Source: Opitutaceae bacterium (GTDB taxonomy: Bacteria; Verrucomicrobiota; Verrucomicrobiia; Opitutales; Opitutaceae). From it: DNA of 64,000 nucleotides. Position numbers and translations under genes: made by a program. The notes under the pieces are model-generated. The model searched no databases. It saw only the letters and a list, made by a program, of their open reading frames with translations, and was not told the DNA's origin. Of the stretch, positions 45,464-54,450 are shown one piece after another; position 1 is the first letter of the stretch; every line of letters starts with the position of its first letter. Location of the stretch: contig JAEUGW010000013.1 in assembly GCA_016795565.1 (NCBI GenBank), positions 1 to 64,000 of the forward strand. Direction: 5' to 3'.

Positions 45464-45500
45464 AAAAACAAAAAAGGCGCTTCCTCGCGGAAGCGCCTTC
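45464..45500 (-). terminator. Rho-independent terminator of rpsB-tsf
   Basis: On the - strand GAAGGCGCTTCC, a 4-base loop, GGAAGCGCC, then a run of T, 22 bases after the tsf stop. Confidence 0.9.
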
Positions 45501-45521
45501 GAGATCGGAATGCGTGTTCGC

Positions 45522-46112
45522 TTATGCGCCGAGCTGGTAGCGGGTGAAGCGGCGGATCTGCATGTTCTCGCCGAGCTTGCCGACCTTCTCGGTCAGAATG
45601 TCCTTGATGGTCCGGGCGTTGTCCTTGACGAAGGGCTGCTCGAGCAGGCAGACCTGCGAATAATATTTGTCGAGCTTGCCCTCGACGATCTTCTGCACCG
45701 CGGCGGCGGGCTTGCCGGCGAGTTGCGCCATGGCGATGTCGCGCTCCTTGGCCAGGTCGGCCTCGGGCACGTCCTCGCGGCGAACGCAGGTCGGGCTGGT
45801 GGCGGCAATCTGCAGGCACACGTCCTGGCAAAACGCCTTAAAGTCGTCGGTCTTGGCGACGAAGTCGGTCTCGCAGTTGATCTCGACGATCACGCCGACC
45901 TTGCCGCCCACGTGGATGTAGGCGTGGACGAGGCCTTCCTTGGTCGCGCGGGAGGCGAGCTTGTCGATCTTGTTGCCGAGCTTCTTGCGAAGGATCGTGG
46001 TGGCCTCCTCGATGTTGCCCTGGGCCTCATCGAGAGCCTTCTTGACGTCGAGCAGACCAGCCCCGGTTTTTTCCCGGAGCTCGCTGATCATGGAGGTGGT
46101 GACGGTAGCCAT
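45522..46112 (-). CDS. tsf: Translation elongation factor Ts
   Basis: EF-Ts, 196 residues, exchanges GDP on EF-Tu. The N-terminal UBA-like motif (LREKTGAGLLDVKKALDEA) and core motif (VEINCETDFVAKTDDF) are clear. It is shorter than the 283-residue E. coli protein, as in many phyla. It follows rpsB by 20 bases and ends in a strong terminator. Confidence 0.97.
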   Translation of the reverse strand: MATVTTSMISELREKTGAGLLDVKKALDEAQGNIEEATTILRKKLGNKIDKLASRATKEGLVHAYIHVGGKVGVIVEINCETDFVAKTDDFKAFCQDVCLQIAATSPTCVRREDVPEADLAKERDIAMAQLAGKPAAAVQKIVEGKLDKYYSQVCLLEQPFVKDNARTIKDILTEKVGKLGENMQIRRFTRYQLGA

Positions 46113-46132
46113 GTGGATAAAACGTGTGGCGA

Positions 46133-47017
46133 TCAGACCTCGTCGGTGGTGACGGCGGACTTCTTGGCGCCGGTGGTGCGGCTGGAGCGCTTGCGCGGAG
46201 CGGCGGCGGGCTTTTCCTCGTCAACGGCGTCCTTCAGGTTCGCGGGGATGGCGACCTTGTCGAGGTCCACCTCGCCGGCGGCGTTGACGCCGGCCGCGGC
46301 GGCCTTGGCCTCGGCGTGGGCGTGGCGGCGGGTCTCGCGGTGGGCCAGGCCCTGCGTGATGGCGGCGACGACGGTCTCGATGATGATGCGCACGGACTTG
46401 GCCGCGTCGTCATTGCCCGGGATCGGGTAGGTGAGCTGGGTCGGGTCGGAGTTGGTGTCCACCAGGCCGATCGAGGGGATGTTCATGCGCTTCGCCTCGG
46501 CGACCGCGATCTCCTCGTAGCTGGTGTCGATGACAAACATGGCGGCGGGCAGGCCGGTGAGGCCGATGATGCCGTCGAAGTTGCGGGTCATGCGGGCCAT
46601 CTCGCGGCGGATGGCGGACTCCTCCTTGGAGGAGAACTTGGCGAGCTCGCCGCTGGCGTCCATCGCCTGGTATTTCTTATACTTGGCGAGGGACTTCTTG
46701 ATGGTCTCGAAATTGGTGAGCGTGCCGCCCATCCAGCGGGTGGTGACGTAGGGCATGCCGGTGGCCTGCGCGGCCTCCTTGATCATTTCCGTCGCCTGGC
46801 GCTTGGTGCCGACGAGGAGGACGTCGCCGCCGCCGGCGACGAGCTGCTCGATGAAGGCGCAGGCCTTGGCCAGCGCGGCGTGGGTCTTCTCGAGATCAAT
46901 GATGGTGATGCCCTGGCGGTGGTCGAACACGTAGGGCTTCGAGCGCGGGTTCCAGCGCTTGGTCTGGTGACCGAGGTGGACGCCGGCATCGAGGAGGTCT
47001 TTCGGAGTTACGTTCAT
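46133..47017 (-). CDS. rpsB: 30S ribosomal protein S2
   Basis: Ribosomal protein S2, 294 residues, with the N-terminal DLLDAGVHLGHQTKRWNPRS and VDTNSDPTQLTYPIPGNDD signatures. A C-terminal Ala/Lys/Glu-rich tail of about 60 residues extends beyond the usual end, as in other Verrucomicrobiota. Operon rpsB-tsf. Confidence 0.97.
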   Translation of the reverse strand: MNVTPKDLLDAGVHLGHQTKRWNPRSKPYVFDHRQGITIIDLEKTHAALAKACAFIEQLVAGGGDVLLVGTKRQATEMIKEAAQATGMPYVTTRWMGGTLTNFETIKKSLAKYKKYQAMDASGELAKFSSKEESAIRREMARMTRNFDGIIGLTGLPAAMFVIDTSYEEIAVAEAKRMNIPSIGLVDTNSDPTQLTYPIPGNDDAAKSVRIIIETVVAAITQGLAHRETRRHAHAEAKAAAAGVNAAGEVDLDKVAIPANLKDAVDEEKPAAAPRKRSSRTTGAKKSAVTTDEV

Positions 47018-47435
47018 GTTGATCTATGTAGGTGCTACACAGGTCGGCCAAAAGGGCCGCCTTGCGATCGCAGTTTTTGCCGGCTGCACCATCCTGTCAG
47101 GGAGCCGCCGGCGGTTTTGGTTGGTTGGTTGGAAGGAACAGGAAGGGCGAAAAGAGAGGACGCCCCCACCCTTGGCAAGTCCGATTCCGGGGATTTTGTC
47201 CGCAGCCCATCCCGGCGCTTGGGCCGCGGGCATCAGTTTCCTCCCAATAAACAGCCAGACAAAGAGATGGAAGACCATCAACCGGAGCTTCGGCCCGTCC
47301 CCGCTCCACTGACCGGGCCTCCGAGCGGCCATTCCCGGGGACATTTCTATCCTGCTGATTAAGACGGCTATCAGGGTTGACGATCTCCTTTTCGCCCCGC
47401 CAAGTAGGAGCCTCACGCGCCCGGTTCAACCGCCC
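47018..47435. other. Intergenic region between rpsB and the sugar transporter genes
   Basis: About 420 bases with no supported gene. It must hold the divergent promoters of rpsB-tsf and the transporter. I could not pick out a convincing operator. Confidence 0.5.
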
Positions 47436-48542
47436 ATGCCTTCGCCCCTTCGCTCCCTATTGAAGTTCCAGGAAAGCGGCCTGCTGCTCGTCATCCTCGC
47501 CCTGGGTGTGTTGCTGACGGTGTTTGCCGGCACGGTGCGCACGCCGCTCTTCGAGCGCACGGCCGACGGCGGCCGCCAGCGGGTCTTCACCACCGGGCCC
47601 GACGGCGAGCGCGTGCCGGCCTTCGTCGAGAAGAACAAGTTTCTCAACGCGCAGAATCTCGCGCAACTCGCCAAGGACACCAGCTTCACCGCCATCATGG
47701 CCGTCGGCATGGCGGTCGTCATCATCGCGGGCGGCATCGACCTCTCCGTCGGCTCCATCTACGCGCTGGCCTCCGTGATGGGCGCGATGGTGCTGAACCA
47801 CTACGGCCCCGAGGGCGCCAACAATCCGGCGCTCGGCGTCACCTTGGGTATCGGCGCGTGCCTGGGCACCGCGCTGCTGTGCGGACTGTTCAACGGCGGG
47901 CTCATCGTCGCCCTGCGCGTGCATCCCTTCATCATCACGCTGGGCGCCATGGCCATTTTGCGCGGCATCGCCTTCGTCGCCACCAAGGGCCAGTCCGTCG
48001 GCGGCTTCCCGGCGGGTCTGCGCGACTTCGTGCGCTACGAAATGGGCGACGGCCTGAGCGTCGTGCCGCTGGCCGCCATGGTGCTGGTCACGATCGCGGG
48101 CTGGATTTTCCTGTCGCGCATGGCCGCCGGCCGGCGAGTCTATGCCATCGGCGGCAACGAGCTCGCGGCGCGCTTCAGCGGCATCCGCGTCGAGCGCGTG
48201 AAGCTCGGCATCTACCTCCTCTCCGGCCTCACCGCGGGCATCGCCGCCCTGCTCTCGCTGGGTTACTACGGCGCCGCCACCTCGGGCGACGGCCAGGGTT
48301 ACGAGCTCAACGTCATCGCCGCCGCCGTCGTCGGCGGAGCCAGCCTGAGCGGCGGACGCGGCTCGGCGCTCGGCGTCGTGCTCGGCGCGCTCATCATCCA
48401 GATGATCTCCAGCGGCATCGTCATCCTCGGCATCGACCAGAATTACAGCCAGATCATCATCGGCACGGTCGTCATCGCCGCCGTCGTGCTCGACAATTTC
48501 AACACTTGGCTCGCGAAAAGGCGGCTCACCCAGGCCAAGTGA
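47436..48542 (+). CDS. Sugar ABC transporter permease, RbsC-like
   Basis: A 368-residue permease of the CUT2 (ribose/xylose/galactose) class with the motif AGGIDLSVGSIYALASVMGA in the first half and SLSGGRGSALGVVLGALI near the end. It has about nine membrane segments and an extended periplasmic loop (residues 25-65). The usual gene order is shuffled: the permease comes first. Confidence 0.92.
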   Translation: MPSPLRSLLKFQESGLLLVILALGVLLTVFAGTVRTPLFERTADGGRQRVFTTGPDGERVPAFVEKNKFLNAQNLAQLAKDTSFTAIMAVGMAVVIIAGGIDLSVGSIYALASVMGAMVLNHYGPEGANNPALGVTLGIGACLGTALLCGLFNGGLIVALRVHPFIITLGAMAILRGIAFVATKGQSVGGFPAGLRDFVRYEMGDGLSVVPLAAMVLVTIAGWIFLSRMAAGRRVYAIGGNELAARFSGIRVERVKLGIYLLSGLTAGIAALLSLGYYGAATSGDGQGYELNVIAAAVVGGASLSGGRGSALGVVLGALIIQMISSGIVILGIDQNYSQIIIGTVVIAAVVLDNFNTWLAKRRLTQAK

Positions 48543-48581
48543 TCTTAATCACGGATGAACACGGATCAAACAACCCCCGCC

Positions 48582-48663
48582 TGTCATTCTGAGCGTAGCG
48601 AGGAATCCAGCTGGATGTTCGCTGGCGGCCGTGCCACAGGATCCTTCACTTCGTTCAGGATGA
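48582..48663. repeat. Interspersed palindromic repeat, TGTCATTCTGAGCG family
   Basis: Begins TGTCATTCTGAGCGTAGCG and ends CACTTCGTTCAGGATGA, ends inverted. A second, diverged copy is at 50634-50717. Adjacent 48547-48567 and 48672-48711 carry the CACGGATG repeat. Confidence 0.75.
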
Positions 48664-48731
48664 CGGCTTTTGTGGATTGATCCGTGCCAATCGGTGAAAT
48701 CCGTGGCCAAAAAAACTTCCCCATACTCCTC

Positions 48732-49685
48732 ATGAAAAAACTACTCCTGCTCCTCGCCGGCTTCGCCGCCGGCGCCGTGCTCGCCTCCGCCGCGCCGCGT
48801 GTCATCACCATCGGCCTCGTCGCCAAGTCCCAGGGCAACCCCGTCTTCCAGGCCGCCCGCGTCGGCGCCCAGGACGCCGCCAAGGAACTGAGCGCCAAGC
48901 TCGGCCTCGACATCCGCATCGACTGGCGCACCCCGAACGAGGAGGACGCCCAGAAGCAGGCTGAGGCCATCGAGCAGCTCGTGCTCGCCGGTGCCGAGGG
49001 CCTCGCCGTCAGTTGCTCCGACGCCAACAAGCTGACCGACGCCATCAACCGCGCCGTGGACAACGGCGTGCCCGTCGCGACCTTCGACTCCGACGCCCCC
49101 GCCTCCAAGCGTTTCGTCACCTACGGCGTGGATGACATCGAGTGCGGCAAGCAGACGATGGACGAACTCGCCAAGGTCATGGGCGGCAAGGGCGTCGTCG
49201 CCATCCTCGCCGGCAACCAGAACGCCCCCAACCTCCAGAAGCGCGTCCAGGGCGCGCGCGAAGCCGCCAAGAAATATCCGGGCATCATGGTCCGCGACAC
49301 CTATTACCACAAGGAGACCCCGCAGGATGCCGCCGCCAAGGTCGAGCAGGTCATGCAGGCCAACCCTGACATCACCGGCTGGGCCATGATCGGCGGCTGG
49401 CCGCTCTTCACCGAGAACGCCCTCAAGTGGCAGCCCGGCACCGTCCAGTGCGTCGCCGTGGACGCCCTGCCCGCCCAGCTCGCCTACATCCGCAGCGGCC
49501 ACGTCCCCGTGCTTCTCGCCCAGCAATGCTACGAATGGGGCCATCGCTCCGTCGAGCTGCTCATCGAGAAGATCGTCCACAAGAAAAACCCGCCCGCCGT
49601 GAAGGAAATCAGCGCGCTGATCCCCGTCACCAAGGCCAACGTGGACGAGTTCGGCAAAAACTGGGTCAAGTGGCTGCCGCGCTGA
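48732..49685 (+). CDS. Periplasmic sugar-binding protein, RbsB-like
   Basis: A 317-residue solute-binding protein of the Peripla_BP_4 family: Sec signal (residues 1-20, MKKLLLLLAGFAAGAVLASA), then VITIGLVAKSQGNPVFQA and the hinge segments VPVATFDSDAP and WAMIGGWPLF. It delivers sugar to the RbsC-like permease. The ATG at 48732 is the signal-peptide start. The substrate is not predictable from sequence. Confidence 0.92.
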   Translation: MKKLLLLLAGFAAGAVLASAAPRVITIGLVAKSQGNPVFQAARVGAQDAAKELSAKLGLDIRIDWRTPNEEDAQKQAEAIEQLVLAGAEGLAVSCSDANKLTDAINRAVDNGVPVATFDSDAPASKRFVTYGVDDIECGKQTMDELAKVMGGKGVVAILAGNQNAPNLQKRVQGAREAAKKYPGIMVRDTYYHKETPQDAAAKVEQVMQANPDITGWAMIGGWPLFTENALKWQPGTVQCVAVDALPAQLAYIRSGHVPVLLAQQCYEWGHRSVELLIEKIVHKKNPPAVKEISALIPVTKANVDEFGKNWVKWLPR

Positions 49686-49694
49686 ACTGTTTCC

Positions 49695-49748
49695 TGTAGG
49701 GGCGCCGCTTGTCGGCGCCCGTGGGCGGCGTCAAGCGCCGCCCCCACA
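49695..49748. repeat. Compound hairpin repeat, TGTAGGGGC family
   Basis: TGTAGGGGCGCCGCTTG ... GCGCCGCCCCCACA, two nested inverted pieces. Related to 1673-1703. Lies 15 bases before the TTG start of the GDPD gene. Confidence 0.6.
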
Positions 49749-49762
49749 CAAGATCTTAACCC

Positions 49763-50557
49763 TTGAAACTCCCTGTCCTGCTCATGGCCGCTCTGCTCAT
49801 CCCGGGTGCCTTGTCGGGCGTGGAGATCATCGCGCATCGCGGCGCCTCATTCGACGCGCCCGAGAACACCGTCGCGGCGCTGCGGCTGGGCTACGCGCAG
49901 GGTGCCGATGCCGGCGAGTTGGACATCCGCCTGAGCCAGGACGGCCGCATCGTGGTGATCCACGACGCCGACACGGCGCGCGTCAGCGGACACAAACAGC
50001 CTGTCGCCGCCCAGACGCTCGCCGAACTGTGCACGCGCGACGCCGGCCAGTGGGGCCAGTGGCAGGGATCGGGGTTTGCGGAAAAAATCCCCGAGCTTGC
50101 CGAAATCCTCGCCCTCGTGCCCGCCGGCAAGCGCCTCTTCATCGAGACCAAGGTCGGCGTTGAAATCTTGCCCGAGCTCGGGCGCGTGATCCGCGCCTCG
50201 GGCCTCGCGCCGGCGCAGCTCCCGCTCATCACCTTCGACCTGGCGACCGCCCGCGCCGCGAAGCAGCAACTGCCCGCCCATGAGGTCTGCTGGATCGTGG
50301 ATCATCCGAAGACCGAACCCGGCCCGGCGATCGAGGAGCTGATTCAAAAGGCGAAGGACGCGGGCCTCGACGGCCTCGATCTCAACCATCGCTTCCCCTT
50401 CGATCCGGAGTTCGTGCGGAAAGTCCATGCCGCCGGACTGAAACTCTACACCTGGACCGTGGACGATCCGACCATCGCGCGCCACCAGGCCGCCGCCGGC
50501 GTCGACGGCATCACCACCAACCGCCCGGGCTGGCTGCGCGCCCAGCTGTCGCCATGA
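49763..50557 (+). CDS. Exported glycerophosphodiester phosphodiesterase
   Basis: A 264-residue GDPD-family enzyme with a signal sequence (to about residue 18) and the active-site set HRGASFDAPENT, ELDIRLSQDGRIVVIHD and KLYTWTVDD. It hydrolyses glycerophosphodiesters to glycerol phosphate and alcohol. It starts with TTG. It sits between the binding-protein and ATPase genes of a sugar transporter, which is odd for a phosphodiesterase and suggests that the transported compound could be released by it. Confidence 0.92.
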   Translation: MKLPVLLMAALLIPGALSGVEIIAHRGASFDAPENTVAALRLGYAQGADAGELDIRLSQDGRIVVIHDADTARVSGHKQPVAAQTLAELCTRDAGQWGQWQGSGFAEKIPELAEILALVPAGKRLFIETKVGVEILPELGRVIRASGLAPAQLPLITFDLATARAAKQQLPAHEVCWIVDHPKTEPGPAIEELIQKAKDAGLDGLDLNHRFPFDPEFVRKVHAAGLKLYTWTVDDPTIARHQAAAGVDGITTNRPGWLRAQLSP

Positions 50558-50853
50558 ACCCGTTTGTCATTCTGAGACTAAACCACAAGCCTCGAGGCTT
50601 GCGCGGGACTCGCCAATGAACATTCCAAGTCATTGTCATGCTGAGCGCAGCGAAGCATCCATCACGATATCCGCGGGCGGTTGTGCCGATGGATTCTTCA
50701 CTTCGTTCAGAATGACAAACAAGGGAGTTTCTTGGCAGCAAAGCGAAGAATTCTTCAGGATTTCGGTGCCTCCCCGGAGCCGAGAATAGCCAGCTGTATC
50801 CTTCGCACGGCTCAGGATGACGGGTTCGGGTCTCTCAACTCTCAGCTCTCAAT
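50558..50853. other. Repeat-filled gap before the ATPase gene
   Basis: No gene. Mostly a palindromic repeat (50634-50717) with partial copies of the TCATTCTGAG theme at 50566 and of CTCAGGATGACGG at 50811. Confidence 0.6.
50634..50717. repeat. Interspersed palindromic repeat, second TGTCATNCTGAGCG copy
   Basis: Begins TGTCATGCTGAGCGCAGCG and ends CACTTCGTTCAGAATGACA; the ends pair as a hairpin. Similar to 48582-48663. Confidence 0.75.
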
Positions 50854-52347
50854 TTGACCGCCTTTCTCCAGTTCCAAGCCATCACCAAGCGCTTCCCGGG
50901 CGTGCTCGCGCTCGACGGAGTCGGCTTCACCGTGGAGCGCGGCACCTGCCACGCCCTCATCGGTGAGAACGGTGCGGGCAAGAGCACCCTCGGCAAGATC
51001 CTCGCCGGCGTGCAGACGGCCGATGGCGGCGAGATCCGCCTCGATGGCAAGGTCATCACCCCCGACTCACCGCTTGCCGCCCGCGAACTGGGCATCGCGA
51101 TGGTCCACCAGGAACTCGCCTTCTGCCCGAACCTGAGCGTCGCCGAGAATCTCTGCCTCGGCGACCTGCCGCGCCGCGCGGGCTTCGTCGACCGCGCCGA
51201 GCTGCGCAAGCGCGCGAAGGCCATGCTCGCCACCATCGGGGCCGATATCGACCCCGACGTCATCATCGGCACCCTCTCCACCGGCCGCGAACAACTCGTG
51301 CAGATCGCCGCCGCCGTCGGCACCGGTGCCAAGGTCATCGTGATGGATGAGCCCTCCAGCTCGCTGTCCGCCGCCGAGACCGCCGAACTATTCCGCCTCG
51401 TCCGCGAACTGAAATCCCGCGGCATCACCCTCATCTACGTCTCGCACCGCCTCGAGGAACTGTTCGCGCTGTGTGACAACATCACCGTGCTCCGCGACGG
51501 CAAACACGTCGCCACCGAGCGCATCGCCGACACCACGCCACAGCGTGTCGTCACCCAGATGATCGGCCGCGAGCTGCTCTTCGCCACGCCCAACCATCTC
51601 GCGAAGTCCCTCGGTGAGGAGCGCCTCAAGGTCGCCAGCCTCGCCTCACCGGGAAAATTCTCGGGCATCGACCTGTCGGTGCGCGCGGGCGAAATCGTCG
51701 GCGTGGCCGGCATCGTCGGTGCCGGCCGCAGCGAAGTCGTCGAGGCGATCTTCGGCCTCGATGCCGCCGCCACCGGCTACATCACGGTGAAAGGCGCCGC
51801 CCTGCCCTGCGGCTCGCGTGACGCCGCGCTCGCCGCCGGCCTCGGCCTCGTGCCCGAGGATCGCAAGCGTCAGGGCCTCGTCCTCGGCCTGAACAACCGC
51901 GAGAACACCTCCCTCGCCGCCCTGCCCGCGCTCACCTCGCTCGGCTGGGTCAAGCGCGCCACGGAGCGCGAGCTCGCCCAGCGCTACACCTCGCGCCTGC
52001 GCGTGAAGGCACCCTCGCTCGAGACCATCACAGCCGGCCTGAGCGGTGGCAACCAGCAGAAGATCGCCCTCGCCAAGTGGCTGGCGCGCTCCTGCGATGT
52101 GCTGTTGATTGACGAGCCGACGCGCGGCGTGGATGTCGGCGCCAAGGCCGAGATCTACCAGCTGCTCGACGAGCTCGCCTGCGAAGGCAAGGCCCTGCTC
52201 GTGGTGTCGTCGGAATTGCCCGAGCTCATCGGCCTGTGCCGCCGCATCGTCGTGATGCGCAACGGCGGCATCGCCGGCGAGGTGCAGCGCGCGGACTTCA
52301 GTGAAGCCGCCCTCATGCGGCTGATGGCCGGCGTGGCCGCAGCCTAG
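50854..52347 (+). CDS. Sugar ABC transporter ATP-binding protein, RbsA-like
   Basis: A 497-residue double-cassette ATPase of the CUT2 class. First cassette: Walker A GENGAGKST (about residues 37-45) and STGREQLVQIAAAV. Second: GIVGAGRSEV, LSGGNQQKIALAKWL and LLIDEPTRGVDVGAK. It starts with TTG. It completes the transporter with the RbsC- and RbsB-like genes upstream despite the intervening GDPD gene and repeats. Confidence 0.93.
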   Translation: MTAFLQFQAITKRFPGVLALDGVGFTVERGTCHALIGENGAGKSTLGKILAGVQTADGGEIRLDGKVITPDSPLAARELGIAMVHQELAFCPNLSVAENLCLGDLPRRAGFVDRAELRKRAKAMLATIGADIDPDVIIGTLSTGREQLVQIAAAVGTGAKVIVMDEPSSSLSAAETAELFRLVRELKSRGITLIYVSHRLEELFALCDNITVLRDGKHVATERIADTTPQRVVTQMIGRELLFATPNHLAKSLGEERLKVASLASPGKFSGIDLSVRAGEIVGVAGIVGAGRSEVVEAIFGLDAAATGYITVKGAALPCGSRDAALAAGLGLVPEDRKRQGLVLGLNNRENTSLAALPALTSLGWVKRATERELAQRYTSRLRVKAPSLETITAGLSGGNQQKIALAKWLARSCDVLLIDEPTRGVDVGAKAEIYQLLDELACEGKALLVVSSELPELIGLCRRIVVMRNGGIAGEVQRADFSEAALMRLMAGVAAA

Positions 52348-52375
52348 AGAAGAAAGTCACTGAGTGCGCAACCGC

Positions 52376-53419
52376 TCAGGCATATTTACGCGGCCTGGGC
52401 TTCTTTTTTGTCTGCAGCATCGGCGTGCGCTTTTTTGTTAAATACTCCGCTGCTGGCTCAAGAAGGATAAGCTCCGATTGCTGAACCGCTGCATCTCCGA
52501 CCCGTCCACGTGGACTGCCTTTGGGAATGTTGCCCGGAGTCCATAGACCTTTCTGCTTGCGAGCCGCCAACACCGACGGAGGAAAGAGCGCATTCAGTTC
52601 GCAGCGGTGTTCTTCCAGATAACCGCGCTCAACAGAGAGATTGCGCGGGCTTAACCTGGCGATGATCTGGTCGATCGGTCCCAACTCCATGCCGATCCAG
52701 TGGCGCCCCTTGATCTCGGCCACCGCGTAAGTGCTGCCTGAGCCGCCAAAGGGATCAAGCACGACATCCCCTTCGCGTGAGGCCATCGTGATCACCCGGT
52801 CAAGCAGCTTGATGGACAGTTCATTGGCATCGCTGCGTCGCTTGAATTTCTGATGACGCACCGGCGGTATGTCTTTCCACACATCGCTGAGGTTGATGCC
52901 CGCCGGGTTCATCTTGTCCTTGTAGCCGCCGTAGTCCTTCAGCTCCCTCGCACAGTGCGGGCAGGTGCCCATGGCAATCCGGTCTGGCGTGAAGGTGTTT
53001 GGACGCGGCCCTTTGCAGTAATAGAGCAGAGAATAATGGCTGGGATAAAGTCGTCCGGCAATCGGCAGAGTGTAGGTCATCTCGATGGCTATCAGATGAC
53101 GGAAGGTCAGCCGCTCGTTGAGATAAGCTCCGAGGGCAACATTCCACTTCGGCAGATTGTAAAGGAAAAGACTGCCGCCGGGCTTCAACACACGCACGCA
53201 GGCATCAATCCACCGACGGCACCACTGGAGGTAAGCCTCCTCGCCAATGTCATCATCCATACCCGACGCGTAGGACTTACCGAGATTGAATGGGGGATCC
53301 GCGAAGATCAGGTCCACAGACTCGCTACCGACCGTCGCCAGCACATCCATGCAGTCACCCCGATATAAAGCGCCCAAGACTGTGCGGTGATCGGGGGTGA
53401 GTGTATTGTGCGCAGACAT
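52376..53419 (-). CDS. DNA methyltransferase of a BamHI-like restriction-modification system
   Basis: A 347-residue beta-class DNA amino-methyltransferase: motif IV FADPPFNLGKSY (about residue 39) precedes the SAM-binding motif I DPFGGSGSTYAVAE (about residue 225). Beside a BamHI-like endonuclease it presumably methylates GGATCC, and M.BamHI makes N4-methylcytosine, although DPPF is more usual for N6-adenine enzymes. The ATG at 53419 is preferred. Divergent from the controller-endonuclease pair. Confidence 0.88.
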   Translation of the reverse strand: MSAHNTLTPDHRTVLGALYRGDCMDVLATVGSESVDLIFADPPFNLGKSYASGMDDDIGEEAYLQWCRRWIDACVRVLKPGGSLFLYNLPKWNVALGAYLNERLTFRHLIAIEMTYTLPIAGRLYPSHYSLLYYCKGPRPNTFTPDRIAMGTCPHCARELKDYGGYKDKMNPAGINLSDVWKDIPPVRHQKFKRRSDANELSIKLLDRVITMASREGDVVLDPFGGSGSTYAVAEIKGRHWIGMELGPIDQIIARLSPRNLSVERGYLEEHRCELNALFPPSVLAARKQKGLWTPGNIPKGSPRGRVGDAAVQQSELILLEPAAEYLTKKRTPMLQTKKKPRPRKYA

Positions 53420-53474
53420 AGAGGGATACTTGAGCGATGTGACAGAATTGGGCGAGATTACGATTTTTGCAATA

Positions 53475-53490
53475 GTAGTCAATAGACTAC
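53475..53490. promoter_or_regulatory. C-box-like palindrome upstream of the controller gene
   Basis: GTAGTC, four bases, GACTAC, 33 bases before the controller ATG. R-M controller proteins bind GACT/AGTC inverted repeats in this position, so this is a likely autoregulatory site also reading toward the methylase. Confidence 0.6.
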
Positions 53491-53523
53491 ATTAACCTCG
53501 GTCGGATTTGGCTAGGCTGTCTC

Positions 53524-53823
53524 ATGGACAAGCATGATGAACGCCTCCTGTGGCTGGGTGACACACATATTGATGAAGCCACGCTAAACAGAGTTTTTGG
53601 CCGCGTTTTGGCCAGACTGCGCGGGTCCGACGATTTCAGCCCCACGCGCACAGCCCAGCACTCAGGCTTGGATCGGGCGTTCTTGTATGCGGTCGAGCGA
53701 GGCGAAAAAGGCATCTCCTTGTTCACGCTCTTTCGGATAGCCTCAGCCTCGAAACTGTCTGCCTCCGACATCATACGCCGTCTTGAACAAGAACTCACCA
53801 CCCAGACGGAGGACGTGCTATGA
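53524..53823 (+). CDS. XRE-type controller (C) protein of the R-M system
   Basis: A 99-residue helix-turn-helix protein (TRTAQHSGLDRAFLYAVERGEKGISLFTLFRIA) of the controller type that times endonuclease expression. Its TGA overlaps the endonuclease ATG (ATGA), the usual C-R coupling. Confidence 0.85.
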   Translation: MDKHDERLLWLGDTHIDEATLNRVFGRVLARLRGSDDFSPTRTAQHSGLDRAFLYAVERGEKGISLFTLFRIASASKLSASDIIRRLEQELTTQTEDVL

Positions 53824-54434
53824 GGCTCGTTCACGAAGAAGTTCTTGTCGGGAACAGCCCTGCCGATCTTGCAAAGGAGATCGCCGGTTGCCTGAATGAC
53901 ATTCGGAGTGCCATCGGTAATGTCGTGTGGCCCGAGAACACCCGGAAGTTCACTATCCGGCCTGTTGTGGACGGCAATGGCGTTCTGCCCATCAAGGTGG
54001 GATTCATGCAGCGTTTGAAACGTCTGAAGTGGAAGTTGGAGGAGAGACCTGTTCTCGCGAAAGGACTGGGGCCAGGAAAAGTGGATGCACTCAAGACTTT
54101 GTCCGATGCTCGCCAATTCGCAGCCGAATGGGAGACAGGCAACATCTCAAGTTCGCATCGCGCACTTAATAAGATATGCATGGGAATTATTGAAGGCCAT
54201 CTGGCTGGCGGCGTCCTTATACTTCCTGATCGCGAACTCTACCACTTCCTCACTCAACGCATAGGCAACTACAAGGAGTTGGCACCCTACTTCCCGGTTT
54301 ATCGCCGGCTGAAAGATATGGGGGGCTTTCTTGCGGTCTATGCAGTTTCGCATGATGCGACCTCGGACAAAACGCCCCTCATCCCCAAAGGACTGGACGG
54401 CAATTCGCTGAAGCGCCGCTCGCTTACCGAGTAA
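53820..54434 (+). CDS. BamHI-like type II restriction endonuclease
   Basis: A 204-residue protein matching the BamHI family by eye: VVWPENTRKFTI (BamHI PIWPATSKTFTI), GVLPIK, EWETGNISSSHRALNK (BamHI EFETGNISSAHRSMNK), YHFLTQRIGNYKELAPYF and PLIPKGLDG. The metal-binding residues would be D89, E103 and E105, equal to BamHI D94, E111 and E113. Cleavage at GGATCC is therefore likely (inference from the family). Comparison is from memory of BamHI. Confidence 0.88.
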   Translation: MRLVHEEVLVGNSPADLAKEIAGCLNDIRSAIGNVVWPENTRKFTIRPVVDGNGVLPIKVGFMQRLKRLKWKLEERPVLAKGLGPGKVDALKTLSDARQFAAEWETGNISSSHRALNKICMGIIEGHLAGGVLILPDRELYHFLTQRIGNYKELAPYFPVYRRLKDMGGFLAVYAVSHDATSDKTPLIPKGLDGNSLKRRSLTE

Positions 54435-54450
54435 GCTACAAAAACTTCCC

